64,000 nucleotides of DNA. Origin: Neogemmobacter tilapiae. GTDB lineage: Bacteria > Pseudomonadota > Alphaproteobacteria > Rhodobacterales > Rhodobacteraceae. Shown here piece by piece: positions 44,131 to 51,280 of this stretch. The translations under genes and the position numbers were made by a program. Location of the stretch: the NCBI RefSeq assembly GCF_014652215.1, contig NZ_BMYJ01000006.1, forward strand, positions 1 through 64,000. The letters are read 5' to 3'. Below the pieces are notes generated by a model. That model did no database searches. It was not told where the DNA came from and saw only the letters and a program-made list of their open reading frames with translations. The stretch's first letter is position 1. Every line of letters starts with the position of its first letter.

Positions 44131-45459
44131 ATGGCTCTTGACCGCAAACCCGCCCCGAATGACCTGAACGCTTTCTGGATGCCCTTCACGGCGAACCGGC
44201 AGTTCAAGAAAAACCCGCGCATGTTCGTGGGGGCGAAAGACATGCATTACACGACCAGCGACGGGCGTCAGGTGCTGGACGGAACGGCAGGGCTTTGGTG
44301 CTGCAATGCCGGGCATGGTCAGCCAAAGATCACCGAGGCGATTGCGCGGCAAGCGGGGGAATTGGACTATGCGCCCGCTTTTCAGATGGGGCATCCCGCG
44401 GCCTTTGAGCTGGCGAACCGGATCATCGAGATCGCGCCGAAGGGGATGGAGCATGTGTTCTATACCAACTCTGGCTCGGAATCGGTGGAAACGGCGCTGA
44501 AACTGGCCATTGCCTATCATCGGGCACGCGGCGAAGGCGCACGGACGCGGCTGATCGGGCGCGAGCGGGGCTATCATGGCGTGAACTTTGGCGGGATTTC
44601 CGTGGGGGGGATCGTCAACAACCGCAAAATGTTTGGCACTTTGCTGGGCGGGGTCGATCATATGCCCCATACCCATCTGCCCGCGCTGAATGCGTTTTCC
44701 AAGGGCCAGCCGGAACATGGGGCGAATCTGGCGGATGATCTGGAACGGATCGTGGCGCTGCATGGGGCGGAAACCATCGCGGCGGTGATTGTGGAACCGG
44801 TGGCGGGTTCGACGGGCGTGCTGATCCCGCCGAAGGGCTATCTGGAAAAGCTGCGGGCGATTACGGCGAAACATGGCATCTTGTTGATCTTTGACGAGGT
44901 GATTACCGGGTTTGGGCGTCTGGGCTCGGCCTTTGCGTCGCAGCATTATGGAGTGCTGCCCGATATGATGACGACCGCCAAGGGCCTGACGAATGGCGTT
45001 ATTCCCATGGGCGCGGTGATCACCACGGGGGCGGTGCATGACGCGTTCATGGGCGGGCCGGAGCATATGATCGAGCTGTTCCACGGTTATACCTATTCGG
45101 GCAACCCGGTGGCGAGCGCGGCGGGGATTGCGACCTTGGAGGTCTATAAAGAACAGGGCCTGTTCGAACGGGCCGCCGAGCTGGCGCCTTATTGGGCCGA
45201 TGCGGTGCATTCCTTGAAGGGCGCGCGGCATGTGATCGATGTGCGGAACGAAGGGCTGATTGGGGCGGTGGAGCTGGAAGGGATTCCGGGCGAGCCGACG
45301 AAGCGCGCCTTCAGCGCGTTTCTGGCGGCCTATGAGAAGGGGATTTTGATCCGCACGACCGGGGATATCATTGCGATGTCGCCGCCGCTGATCATCAGCA
45401 AGGGGCAGATTGATCAGTTGATCGGGACTCTGGGGGAAGTGTTGAAGGGGCTGGAGTGA
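44131..45459 (+). CDS. beta-alanine--pyruvate transaminase (class III)
   Basis: A 442-aa PLP enzyme of the omega-amino acid:pyruvate family, expected to convert beta-alanine to malonate semialdehyde, the last step of reductive pyrimidine breakdown. Class III blocks are GTAGLWCCNAGHGQPKI, YTNSGSESVETALKLA near residue 113-128, the PLP region RGYHGVNFGGIS and EPVAGSTGVLIPPKGYL. IFDEVITGFGR near 264 and the catalytic lysine in TTAKGLTNGVIPMG near 287 follow. ATG at 44131 with GGAAAGG before it. The palindrome TTTCACGCGTGAAA lies five bases after the stop. Confidence 0.88.
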   Translation: MALDRKPAPNDLNAFWMPFTANRQFKKNPRMFVGAKDMHYTTSDGRQVLDGTAGLWCCNAGHGQPKITEAIARQAGELDYAPAFQMGHPAAFELANRIIEIAPKGMEHVFYTNSGSESVETALKLAIAYHRARGEGARTRLIGRERGYHGVNFGGISVGGIVNNRKMFGTLLGGVDHMPHTHLPALNAFSKGQPEHGANLADDLERIVALHGAETIAAVIVEPVAGSTGVLIPPKGYLEKLRAITAKHGILLIFDEVITGFGRLGSAFASQHYGVLPDMMTTAKGLTNGVIPMGAVITTGAVHDAFMGGPEHMIELFHGYTYSGNPVASAAGIATLEVYKEQGLFERAAELAPYWADAVHSLKGARHVIDVRNEGLIGAVELEGIPGEPTKRAFSAFLAAYEKGILIRTTGDIIAMSPPLIISKGQIDQLIGTLGEVLKGLE

Positions 45460-45464
45460 GGGCT

Positions 45465-45478
45465 TTTCACGCGTGAAA
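45465..45478. repeat. 14-bp palindrome, copy 2
   Basis: The sequence TTTCACGCGTGAAA is a perfect palindrome. An identical copy is at 30641-30654. It might be a protein-binding site or a common short genomic motif. Confidence 0.5.
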
Positions 45479-45554
45479 TCGGGTGTAAATCTTTGGGATT
45501 TATAAGATTTCTGAGATTTGGTTTGTAGGGTTTGCGCTTCATCTGCCCTATGGA

Positions 45555-45603
45555 TTGACCAGATCTAGGGCTATTGGCATAATATGCCAATAGCCCGCAG
45601 GAG
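45555..45603 (+). promoter_or_regulatory. parDE promoter with overlapping operator palindrome
   Basis: TTGACC (45555-45560) and CATAAT (45578-45583), 17 bases apart, form a good sigma70 promoter. The inverted repeat CTATTGGCAT-AAT-ATGCCAATAG (arms 45571-45580 and 45584-45593) covers the -10. The ribosome-binding site GCAGGAG follows at about 45597. This is the layout expected for toxin-antitoxin autorepression by ParD. Confidence 0.82.
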
Positions 45604-45609
45604 ACCGCC

Positions 45610-45885
45610 ATGCCCACCCGCAACGTTGTTCTGACCGACCATCAATCCGAATTCGTCGATGCGCTGGTCGCTTCGGGCCGTTACCAGAACGCCAGTGAGG
45701 CGATGCGCTCGGGTCTGCGCCTGTTGGAACGCGAAGAAGCGGCTTGGGAAGAGGTGCGCAAGGGCGTGCTGGAAGGTCTGGCGCAGGTGGAGCGGGGTGA
45801 ATTTGCCCAAGGCACGCCCGAGGAAATTTTTGAACGCGCGTTCAACGCAGGCATCAGCCGCGCCAAGATCAGCCAAGCATCTTGA
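45610..45885 (+). CDS. parD: ParD-type antitoxin
   Basis: A 91-aa protein of the ParD/CopG type: N-terminal ribbon NVVLTDHQSEFVDALVASGRY, then NASEAMRSGLRLLEREEAAWEEVRKGV, a ribbon-helix-helix plus acidic helix that binds ParE. ParD neutralises ParE and represses its own promoter. A clear promoter with an operator palindrome precedes it. Stop and start of the parE gene overlap (TTGA), so the toxin is translated from the same message. Confidence 0.92.
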   Translation: MPTRNVVLTDHQSEFVDALVASGRYQNASEAMRSGLRLLEREEAAWEEVRKGVLEGLAQVERGEFAQGTPEEIFERAFNAGISRAKISQAS

Positions 45886-46202
45886 AACCACTAAATTTCT
45901 CTCCCCGTTCGGAAAGGGCGCTGGAGAAGATCGCTCTATGGTCTGCCGAGAATTTTGGCGTGGCGCGGGCGCGGCGATACAGCGCTGACCTTCTGGCCGC
46001 GTGCAATCGCATCACACGAAACGAGGCTCGTTGGCGCTACTGCCGCGATGTCTTTGCCCCCCGCCTTCACGCCGAACTGCGTTTCACCCGATCCGGCCGT
46101 CATTTCATCATCTTCCTAGACACCCCCGACGAAATTCAGATCATCGACTTTATCCACCAATCCGCCGACATCGGCGGCAGACTGGAAAGCTCCGAAGAAT
46201 GA
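45882..46202 (+). CDS. parE: ParE-type toxin
   Basis: A 106-aa RelE/ParE-superfamily protein, start codon TTG at 45882 coupled to the parD stop. It begins KPLNFSPRSERALEKIALWSAENFG and has ARWRYCRDVFAPRLHAELRFTRSGRHFIIFLDT with the closing EIQIIDFIHQSADI, typical of ParE, which poisons DNA gyrase. Its stop TGA overlaps the start of a cupin gene, an unusual third component. Confidence 0.9.
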   Translation: MKPLNFSPRSERALEKIALWSAENFGVARARRYSADLLAACNRITRNEARWRYCRDVFAPRLHAELRFTRSGRHFIIFLDTPDEIQIIDFIHQSADIGGRLESSEE

Positions 46203-46483
46203 GAACGCTCTGCACCGCCACCACCCTGATCGACGACGACCGTGTCCGTGTCACCCGCTTCGACTTTGCCCCTGCGGCCGAAACCGGATGGCATCGGCAT
46301 GGCCATGATTATGTCATCACCACCATCACCGATTGCCCGATGCTGCTGGAAGAACCGGGCGGCACCAGTCGTTCGGTGATGATCCCCGCCGGAACCGCCT
46401 ATCGCCGCAGTGAAGGCGTCGAGCATAACGTGGTGAACGCGGGCGAGGCCCCGATGAGCTTTGTTGAGGTGGAGTTGAAGTAA
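46199..46483 (+). CDS. cupin-domain protein coupled to parDE
   Basis: A 94-aa single-domain cupin: metal-binding block GWHRHGHDYVITTITD near residue 30-45 with two histidines, and IPAGTAYRRSEGVEHNVVNAGEAPMSFVEVEL near 60-92, giving a third histidine. The start ATG overlaps the ParE stop by four bases (ATGA). Small cupins bind metal and sugars or act as enzymes. The ligand is unknown. A hairpin (GTCGGGG TAAA CCCCGAC) about ten bases downstream may end the unit. Confidence 0.82.
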   Translation: MRTLCTATTLIDDDRVRVTRFDFAPAAETGWHRHGHDYVITTITDCPMLLEEPGGTSRSVMIPAGTAYRRSEGVEHNVVNAGEAPMSFVEVELK

Positions 46484-46493
46484 GGCGGCAGAG

Positions 46494-46511
46494 TCGGGGT
46501 AAACCCCGACT
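46494..46511 (+). terminator. hairpin after the cupin gene
   Basis: GTCGGGG and CCCCGAC pair around TAAA directly after the parD-parE-cupin unit. No strong T-run follows, so termination is uncertain. Confidence 0.45.
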
Positions 46512-46617
46512 TACGCCTGCCTGCGGTTTAGGCATTGCCCATGACCCGTGCATCCTTTTGCATCACCCGACCCGCCGTTTTGCTTGACCCATTGCCTGCT
46601 CTGTGATGCCTTGAAAC

Positions 46618-46633
46618 TTGACCATATGGTCGA
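46618..46633. promoter_or_regulatory. RutR operator, site 2
   Basis: TTGACCATATGGTCGA matches the RutR consensus TTGACCANNTGGTCAA at all positions but one, by my count (A to G at position 15). It lies 47 bases before the carbamoylase start, in the promoter region. Confidence 0.7.
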
Positions 46634-46679
46634 AAAAGGAATCGCGCCGGATCAACCGGCCACACGGGGAGACCAAGCC

Positions 46680-47927
46680 ATGAACCTGCCAGGGGCCAAC
46701 CTGCGGATCGATTCCGCGCGTCTTTGGGACAGCCTTGAAGAGATGGCTTTGATCGGCCCCGGCGTGGCGGGGGGCTGCAATCGCCAGACGCTGACCGATG
46801 CCGACAGCGAAGGGCGACATCTGTTCCAGCGCTGGTGCGACGCCGCCGGAATGACCATGGGCGTCGATACAATGGGGAACATGTTCGCCACCCGTCCGGG
46901 CACGGACCCGAACGCCTTGCCCGTCTATATGGGCAGCCATTTGGACACCCAACCGACCGGCGGGAAATATGATGGGGTGTTGGGCGTTCTGGGCGCTTTG
47001 GAAGTGGTGCGGTCGCTGAACGACCACGGGATCAAGACGCGCCACCCGATTGTGGTGACGAACTGGACGAATGAGGAAGGCGCGCGGTTCGCCCCCGCCA
47101 TGCTGGCGAGCGGCGTTTTTGCAGGCATCCATACCGAAGATTACGCCAAATCCCGCAAGGACATGGACGGTTTGGCCTTTGGCGACGAGTTGGCGCGGAT
47201 TGGCTGGGTTGGCTCCGAAAAGGTCGGGGCGCGCAAGATGCATGCGATGCTGGAGCTGCATATCGAGCAGGGTCCGATCTTGGAGGCTGAGGGGTGTGAG
47301 ATTGGCGTCGTGACCCATGGGCAGGGCCTGTGGTGGCTGGAAATCACGCTGACGGGGAAAGACGCGCATACGGGGTCAACGCCGATGGCGATGCGGGTGA
47401 ATGCGGGGCTGGGCATGGCGCGGATCACCGAACGGGTGCATCAGATTGCGATGAGCCATCAGCCGAATGCGGTGGGGGCGGTGGGGCAGGTGAAGGTCTT
47501 CCCGAATTCGCGCAACGTCATTCCTGGCAAGGTGATCTTTACAGTGGACATCCGCTCGCCCGAACAGGGCAAGCTGGATGCGATGCGGGCCGAGGTGGAA
47601 CGGGCGGCCCATGCGGTGGCGACGGAACTGGGCTTGGGCTGTTCGATTGAGGCGGTGGGGCATTTCGACCCAGTGACGTTTGATGCGGGTCTGGTGAAGG
47701 TCGTGCGGGGGGCTGCCGAAAAGCTGGGTTATTCCCACATGGATATCGTGTCGGGCGCTGGGCATGACGCCTGCTGGATCAATCGAGTGGCCCCCACGGT
47801 GATGATCATGTGCCCCTGCGTGGATGGGCTTTCGCACAATGAGGCGGAAGCGATCAGCCCGGAATGGGCGGCGGCGGGGACGGATGTTTTGTTCCACGCG
47901 GTTTGTGAGGTGGCGGGGGTGGTTTGA
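46680..47927 (+). CDS. Zn-dependent N-carbamoyl amidohydrolase (beta-ureidopropionase type)
   Basis: A 415-aa M20-family hydrolase of the hydantoinase/carbamoylase group. Metal-binding blocks are YMGSHLDTQPTGGKYDGVLGVL near residue 80-101, TNWTNEEGARFAPAM near 122-136 and ELHIEQGPILEAEG near 190. SRNVIPGKVIFTVDIRSP lies near 279, with SGAGHDACWI near 358 and a closing GLSHNEAEAISPE. In this context it probably hydrolyses N-carbamoyl-beta-alanine to beta-alanine, CO2 and ammonia, the step between dihydropyrimidinase and the transaminase. A hydantoin-type carbamoylase is the alternative. It lies behind RutR site 2. Confidence 0.88.
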   Translation: MNLPGANLRIDSARLWDSLEEMALIGPGVAGGCNRQTLTDADSEGRHLFQRWCDAAGMTMGVDTMGNMFATRPGTDPNALPVYMGSHLDTQPTGGKYDGVLGVLGALEVVRSLNDHGIKTRHPIVVTNWTNEEGARFAPAMLASGVFAGIHTEDYAKSRKDMDGLAFGDELARIGWVGSEKVGARKMHAMLELHIEQGPILEAEGCEIGVVTHGQGLWWLEITLTGKDAHTGSTPMAMRVNAGLGMARITERVHQIAMSHQPNAVGAVGQVKVFPNSRNVIPGKVIFTVDIRSPEQGKLDAMRAEVERAAHAVATELGLGCSIEAVGHFDPVTFDAGLVKVVRGAAEKLGYSHMDIVSGAGHDACWINRVAPTVMIMCPCVDGLSHNEAEAISPEWAAAGTDVLFHAVCEVAGVV

Positions 47928-47935
47928 ACCAAGGC

Positions 47936-47984
47936 CGGGGGCCGGCCCCCGGACCCCCAAGGTATTTATGGCAAGATGAAAGGG
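47936..47984 (+). repeat. stop-codon-linked intergenic repeat, copy 3 (partial)
   Basis: Only the 3' part is kept: a GGGGGCCGGCCCCC palindrome and then GGTATTTATGGCAAGATG with AAAGGG. The ATG inside it (47976) is the start codon of the next gene. The 5' end of the family is missing, and the upstream gene ends TGAACC instead. Confidence 0.75.
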
Positions 47985-48509
47985 ACGGCGGTGCGGCTTT
48001 TGGGAATTCTAGGCGTTCTGCTTATGGCGGGGACGGCCGAGGCCGAAGGTTGGCGAAATTGGTATGTTGGTCGCGGTGACGGCAATCATCTCTTGACGGT
48101 CGAAACGGAAGCGGAAGCCTCTGAAATACGGGCGGGAGTGGAGAGCAAGGATGATTTTGGCGATAGGATTACTTTCGGAGTCAGATGCCATCTTGGTGGC
48201 CCTAGGGCTGACAATATTCTGAGTGACGAAGGGATAATCTCAGCCACCTTCATTGGCGGAACACATCGAAATGTTAAGGTTCCGATCCGTCTTTCTGGAA
48301 GTTTTGACGGTGCTTCCGAAGTAGACTTGGGGGTATTCATGTTCAACCAGTTTGCGCTGGTCGGAAACGCGCCGCCTCAGCTTCTGGCTATGCTCACAAC
48401 GCACGAAGAACTGACGATAACTTCTGACAATGGAACTTTCTCGGCAACGGTGCCCTTGGAAAATGCGGGTGCAGCCATGGCCGGGATCAAATGCTGGGGA
48501 GAAATGTAA
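47976..48509 (+). CDS. secreted passenger protein of unknown function
   Basis: A 177-aa protein with a signal peptide (MKGTAVRLLGILGVLLMAGTAEA) and a beta-rich mature part. It has two cysteines (GVRCHLGG and IKCWGEM), which may form a disulfide. Its GC content is clearly lower than its neighbours (codons such as GAA, ATT, TTT). The start codon lies inside a repeat element. It separates the carbamoylase from the dihydropyrimidinase, so it probably was inserted there. No family is recognised. Confidence 0.65.
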   Translation: MKGTAVRLLGILGVLLMAGTAEAEGWRNWYVGRGDGNHLLTVETEAEASEIRAGVESKDDFGDRITFGVRCHLGGPRADNILSDEGIISATFIGGTHRNVKVPIRLSGSFDGASEVDLGVFMFNQFALVGNAPPQLLAMLTTHEELTITSDNGTFSATVPLENAGAAMAGIKCWGEM

Positions 48510-49961
48510 ATGACCACCACCATCCGCAACGGCACCATCGTCACCGCCGACCTGACCTATCAGGCCGATGTGCAGATCGAAAACGGCGTGATCACCGCCA
48601 TCGGGCCGGGCCTCAAGGGTGGCCGCGAACTCGATGCCACGGGCTGCTACATCATGCCCGGGGGCATTGATCCGCATACCCATCTGGAGATGCCCTTTAT
48701 GGGCACCTATTCGGCGGATGATTTCGAATCCGGCACGCGGGCGGCTTTGTCGGGTGGCACGACGATGGTCGTCGATTTCATCCTGCCCGGTCAGGGGCAG
48801 GGGCTGATGGATGCGGCCAAGGCGTGGCACAACAAATCGGGGCGGGCGAACTGCGACTATTCTTACCACATGGCGATCACCTGGTGGGGCCAGAAGGTGT
48901 GGGAAGATATGGAGGATTCGGTCAAGGCCGGGATCACCAGCTTCAAGCACTTCATGGCCTATAAGGGGGCTTTGATGGTGAATGATGATGAGATGTTTTC
49001 GTCTTTCCGCCGGGTGGGCGATCTGGGCGGCGTGGCCTTGGTCCATGCTGAAAACGGCGATCTGGTGGCGGAACTGACGGCGAAATTGTTGGCCGAAGGG
49101 AACACGGGGCCAGAGGCGCATGGCTACAGCCGCCCGCCGCAGGTCGAAGGCGAGGCGACGAACCGGGCGATCATGATTGCCGATATGGCGGGGGTGCCAC
49201 TGTATGTGGTGCATACCTCTTGCGAGGAAGCGCATGAAGCGATCCGGCGGGCGCGGCAAGCGGGGAAACGGGTCTGGGGCGAGCCGCTGATCCAGCATCT
49301 GACGCTGGATGAAAGCGAATATTTCCACCCCGACTGGGACCATGCCGCGCGCCGCGTGATGTCGCCGCCCTTCCGGTCGAAAGACCATCAGGCGAGCCTT
49401 TGGGCGGGGCTGCAATCGGGGTCGCTGTCTTGCGTGGCGACGGACCATTGTGCGTTCACGACGGAACAGAAGCGGTTTGGTCTGGGAAATTTCAGCAAGA
49501 TCCCGAACGGGACGGGGGGGCTGGAGGACCGTCTGCCGATGCTTTGGACGCATGGGGTGGAAACGGGGCGGCTGACGATGAATGAGTTTGTCGCCGTGAC
49601 CAGCACGAACATCGCCAAGATCCTGAACATGTATCCGAAGAAGGGGGCGGTTCTGGTGGGGGCCGATGCGGACCTTGTGGTGCTGGACCCGAAGGCGTCG
49701 AAAGTGATCACGGCGGCGGGCCAGCAGTCGGCGATTGATTACAACGTGTTCGAGGGGAAAGAGGTGCGGGGCCTGCCGCGCTATACCCTGACGCGGGGGC
49801 AGGTGGCGGTGACGGAAGGGAAAGTGACGACCGAGGAAGGGCATGGTCGGTTCGTGGGGCGTGAGGCGCGGCCGGCGGTGAACCGGGCGCTTTCGACATG
49901 GAAGGAACTGACGGCCCCGCGCCCGGTGCAGCGGACGGGGGTTCCGGTGACGGGGGTTTGA
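48510..49961 (+). CDS. dihydropyrimidinase
   Basis: A 483-aa cyclic amidohydrolase of the dihydropyrimidinase/hydantoinase family, which opens dihydrouracil to N-carbamoyl-beta-alanine. Blocks are GCYIMPGGIDPHTHLEMPFMG near residue 45-65 (HxH metal pair), the carboxylated lysine in SFKHFMAYKGALM near 150, VALVHAENGDLV near 178, VPLYVVHTSC near 232 and SCVATDHCAFTTEQK near 305-320. The start at 48510 directly follows the passenger gene stop. The TGA at 49959 also begins a repeat copy. No dihydropyrimidine dehydrogenase is in the window. Confidence 0.93.
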   Translation: MTTTIRNGTIVTADLTYQADVQIENGVITAIGPGLKGGRELDATGCYIMPGGIDPHTHLEMPFMGTYSADDFESGTRAALSGGTTMVVDFILPGQGQGLMDAAKAWHNKSGRANCDYSYHMAITWWGQKVWEDMEDSVKAGITSFKHFMAYKGALMVNDDEMFSSFRRVGDLGGVALVHAENGDLVAELTAKLLAEGNTGPEAHGYSRPPQVEGEATNRAIMIADMAGVPLYVVHTSCEEAHEAIRRARQAGKRVWGEPLIQHLTLDESEYFHPDWDHAARRVMSPPFRSKDHQASLWAGLQSGSLSCVATDHCAFTTEQKRFGLGNFSKIPNGTGGLEDRLPMLWTHGVETGRLTMNEFVAVTSTNIAKILNMYPKKGAVLVGADADLVVLDPKASKVITAAGQQSAIDYNVFEGKEVRGLPRYTLTRGQVAVTEGKVTTEEGHGRFVGREARPAVNRALSTWKELTAPRPVQRTGVPVTGV

Positions 49962-50066
49962 TCCAGCGGAATGGCCTGCGGCCATAAACCAATGCGTTCG
50001 GGGGGGCTTTGCCCCCCCCGCGCTGCGCGCTCCCCCCACGGTATTTATGGCAAGATGAATGGGTAA
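49959..50066 (+). repeat. stop-codon-linked intergenic repeat, copy 4 (forward)
   Basis: Runs TGATCCAGCGGAATGGCC ... GGGGGGGCTTTGCCCCCC ... GGTATTTATGGCAAGATG. Its first TGA is the dihydropyrimidinase stop. The terminal ATG begins a tiny frame (Met-Asn-Gly-stop) at 50055-50066, ending three bases before the ATG of the next gene, in the same frame. Confidence 0.8.
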
Positions 50067-50069
50067 AAG

Positions 50070-50768
50070 ATGCAGAAAGTGGCACTGATCATCGCGGGCG
50101 GTTCGGGCATCGGGGCCGGGGCCGCGCGGCAGTTGGCGGCTGATGGCTTTGCGGTGGGGATCTTGTCGTCCTCGGGCAAGGGTGAGGCTTTGGCGGCGGA
50201 ACTGGGCGGGATTGGTGTCACGGGGACGAACCAGTCGAACGCGGATATTGGCGCGCTGGTCGATGCCGCCATGGCGCGTTGGGGGCGGGTGGATGTGCTG
50301 GTGAACAGCGCGGGTCACGGGCCCAGGGGGCCTGTGTTGGGGTTGAGCGATGAGGACTGGCGGGCGGGGATGGATGTGTATCTGATGAACGTCATCCGCC
50401 CGGTGCGGCTGGTGGCCCCGATCATGGGGCGGCAGGGGGGCGGGTCGATCATCAATGTGGGGTCTTATGTCTCGGTCGAGCCCGACGCGGCTTTTCCGAT
50501 GTCTTCGGTGTTCCGCGCCGGGGTGTCGGCCTTTTCGAAGCTGGTGGCGGATGAATATGCCTCGGCTGGCGTGCGGGTGAACACGGTGGCTTGTGGCTTT
50601 TTCGACAGCCTGCCGGAAAAGGCGGAGTGGCGGGCAAAGGTGCCGATGGGGCGCTATGGCACGGTGGAGGAGGTTTCGAAGGTGATCGGCTTTCTGGCCT
50701 CGGACGGGGCGGCTTATGTGACAGGGCAGACCATCCGGGTGGATGGGGGGATAACGAGATCAGTATGA
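50070..50768 (+). CDS. short-chain dehydrogenase/reductase
   Basis: A 232-aa SDR. The cofactor motif is ALIIAGGSGIGAGAARQLA near residue 5-22. NSAGHGPRGPVLG follows near 84. The usual catalytic serine is in IINVGSYVSVEPDAAFPMSS, and the YxxxK site is replaced by a segment without the standard tyrosine (VFRAGVSAFSKLVADEYASAG). This suggests a modified or inactive active site. The C-terminal GQTIRVDGGITRS is normal. The role in pyrimidine use (for example malonate semialdehyde handling) is inferred only from context. Confidence 0.82.
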   Translation: MQKVALIIAGGSGIGAGAARQLAADGFAVGILSSSGKGEALAAELGGIGVTGTNQSNADIGALVDAAMARWGRVDVLVNSAGHGPRGPVLGLSDEDWRAGMDVYLMNVIRPVRLVAPIMGRQGGGSIINVGSYVSVEPDAAFPMSSVFRAGVSAFSKLVADEYASAGVRVNTVACGFFDSLPEKAEWRAKVPMGRYGTVEEVSKVIGFLASDGAAYVTGQTIRVDGGITRSV

Positions 50769-51280
50769 GCGATACGGTTGAAAGTCCGGTGATCGAGGCG
50801 GCGGATGCGGCGAGTGTTGAGCCAGAGGACACAACGCCCCGTCCGCAGCTGACTTCTTTTTGGGCGATCTTTGTGGGCTATTTGGCGGCTTGCTGCGTAT
50901 TTGGGTCTTTCCTTGGCCTTTACCTTTCGATCAGTTCTTTCGTTGCCGATCCTGCGAACAGTAACCCATTCGCTCTTTTGACTTTTTCAACTCTATACCT
51001 GACTTTCTTTGCGAGTATTTTTGCTTGGCCAGGTTTTATCTTTCTGCGCTCGTTGCTTCACGTGACCGGCCGAAAGGATCCGGTTAGTTTTGCGGTCGCG
51101 GGCCTTTTGAATGTGGCGATCATGGCGGTTATTCTCTTTGGTTCGGGTGACTTTTGGCGTTTCCTGGAATATCCGCCAGATTCGATCATGTTGCCTATCG
51201 GTTTCGCCGCAGGTGGCGCGGCTGGTCTGGTTGAACAATATCTCACTATGGAAGCTTCGGTGAAGGTAAGCGACGCATGA
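50765..51280 (+). CDS. low-GC four-helix membrane protein of unknown function
   Basis: A 171-aa protein with an acidic N-terminal tail and four hydrophobic segments (AIFVGYLAACCVFGSFLGLYL, FSTLYLTFFASIFAWPGFIFL, AVAGLLNVAIMAVILFG, IMLPIGFAAGGAAGLVEQYL). Codons are much more A/T-rich than the neighbours. Its start overlaps the SDR stop by four bases and its stop overlaps the ABC ATPase start by four bases, so it has been joined neatly into the operon. No family is recognised. Confidence 0.7.
   Translation: MSDTVESPVIEAADAASVEPEDTTPRPQLTSFWAIFVGYLAACCVFGSFLGLYLSISSFVADPANSNPFALLTFSTLYLTFFASIFAWPGFIFLRSLLHVTGRKDPVSFAVAGLLNVAIMAVILFGSGDFWRFLEYPPDSIMLPIGFAAGGAAGLVEQYLTMEASVKVSDA

Noticed and set aside
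48240-50318. Minus-strand open frame of about 690 codons opposite the dihydropyrimidinase
   Set aside because: Arg/His/Pro-rich shadow of conserved genes on the plus strand.
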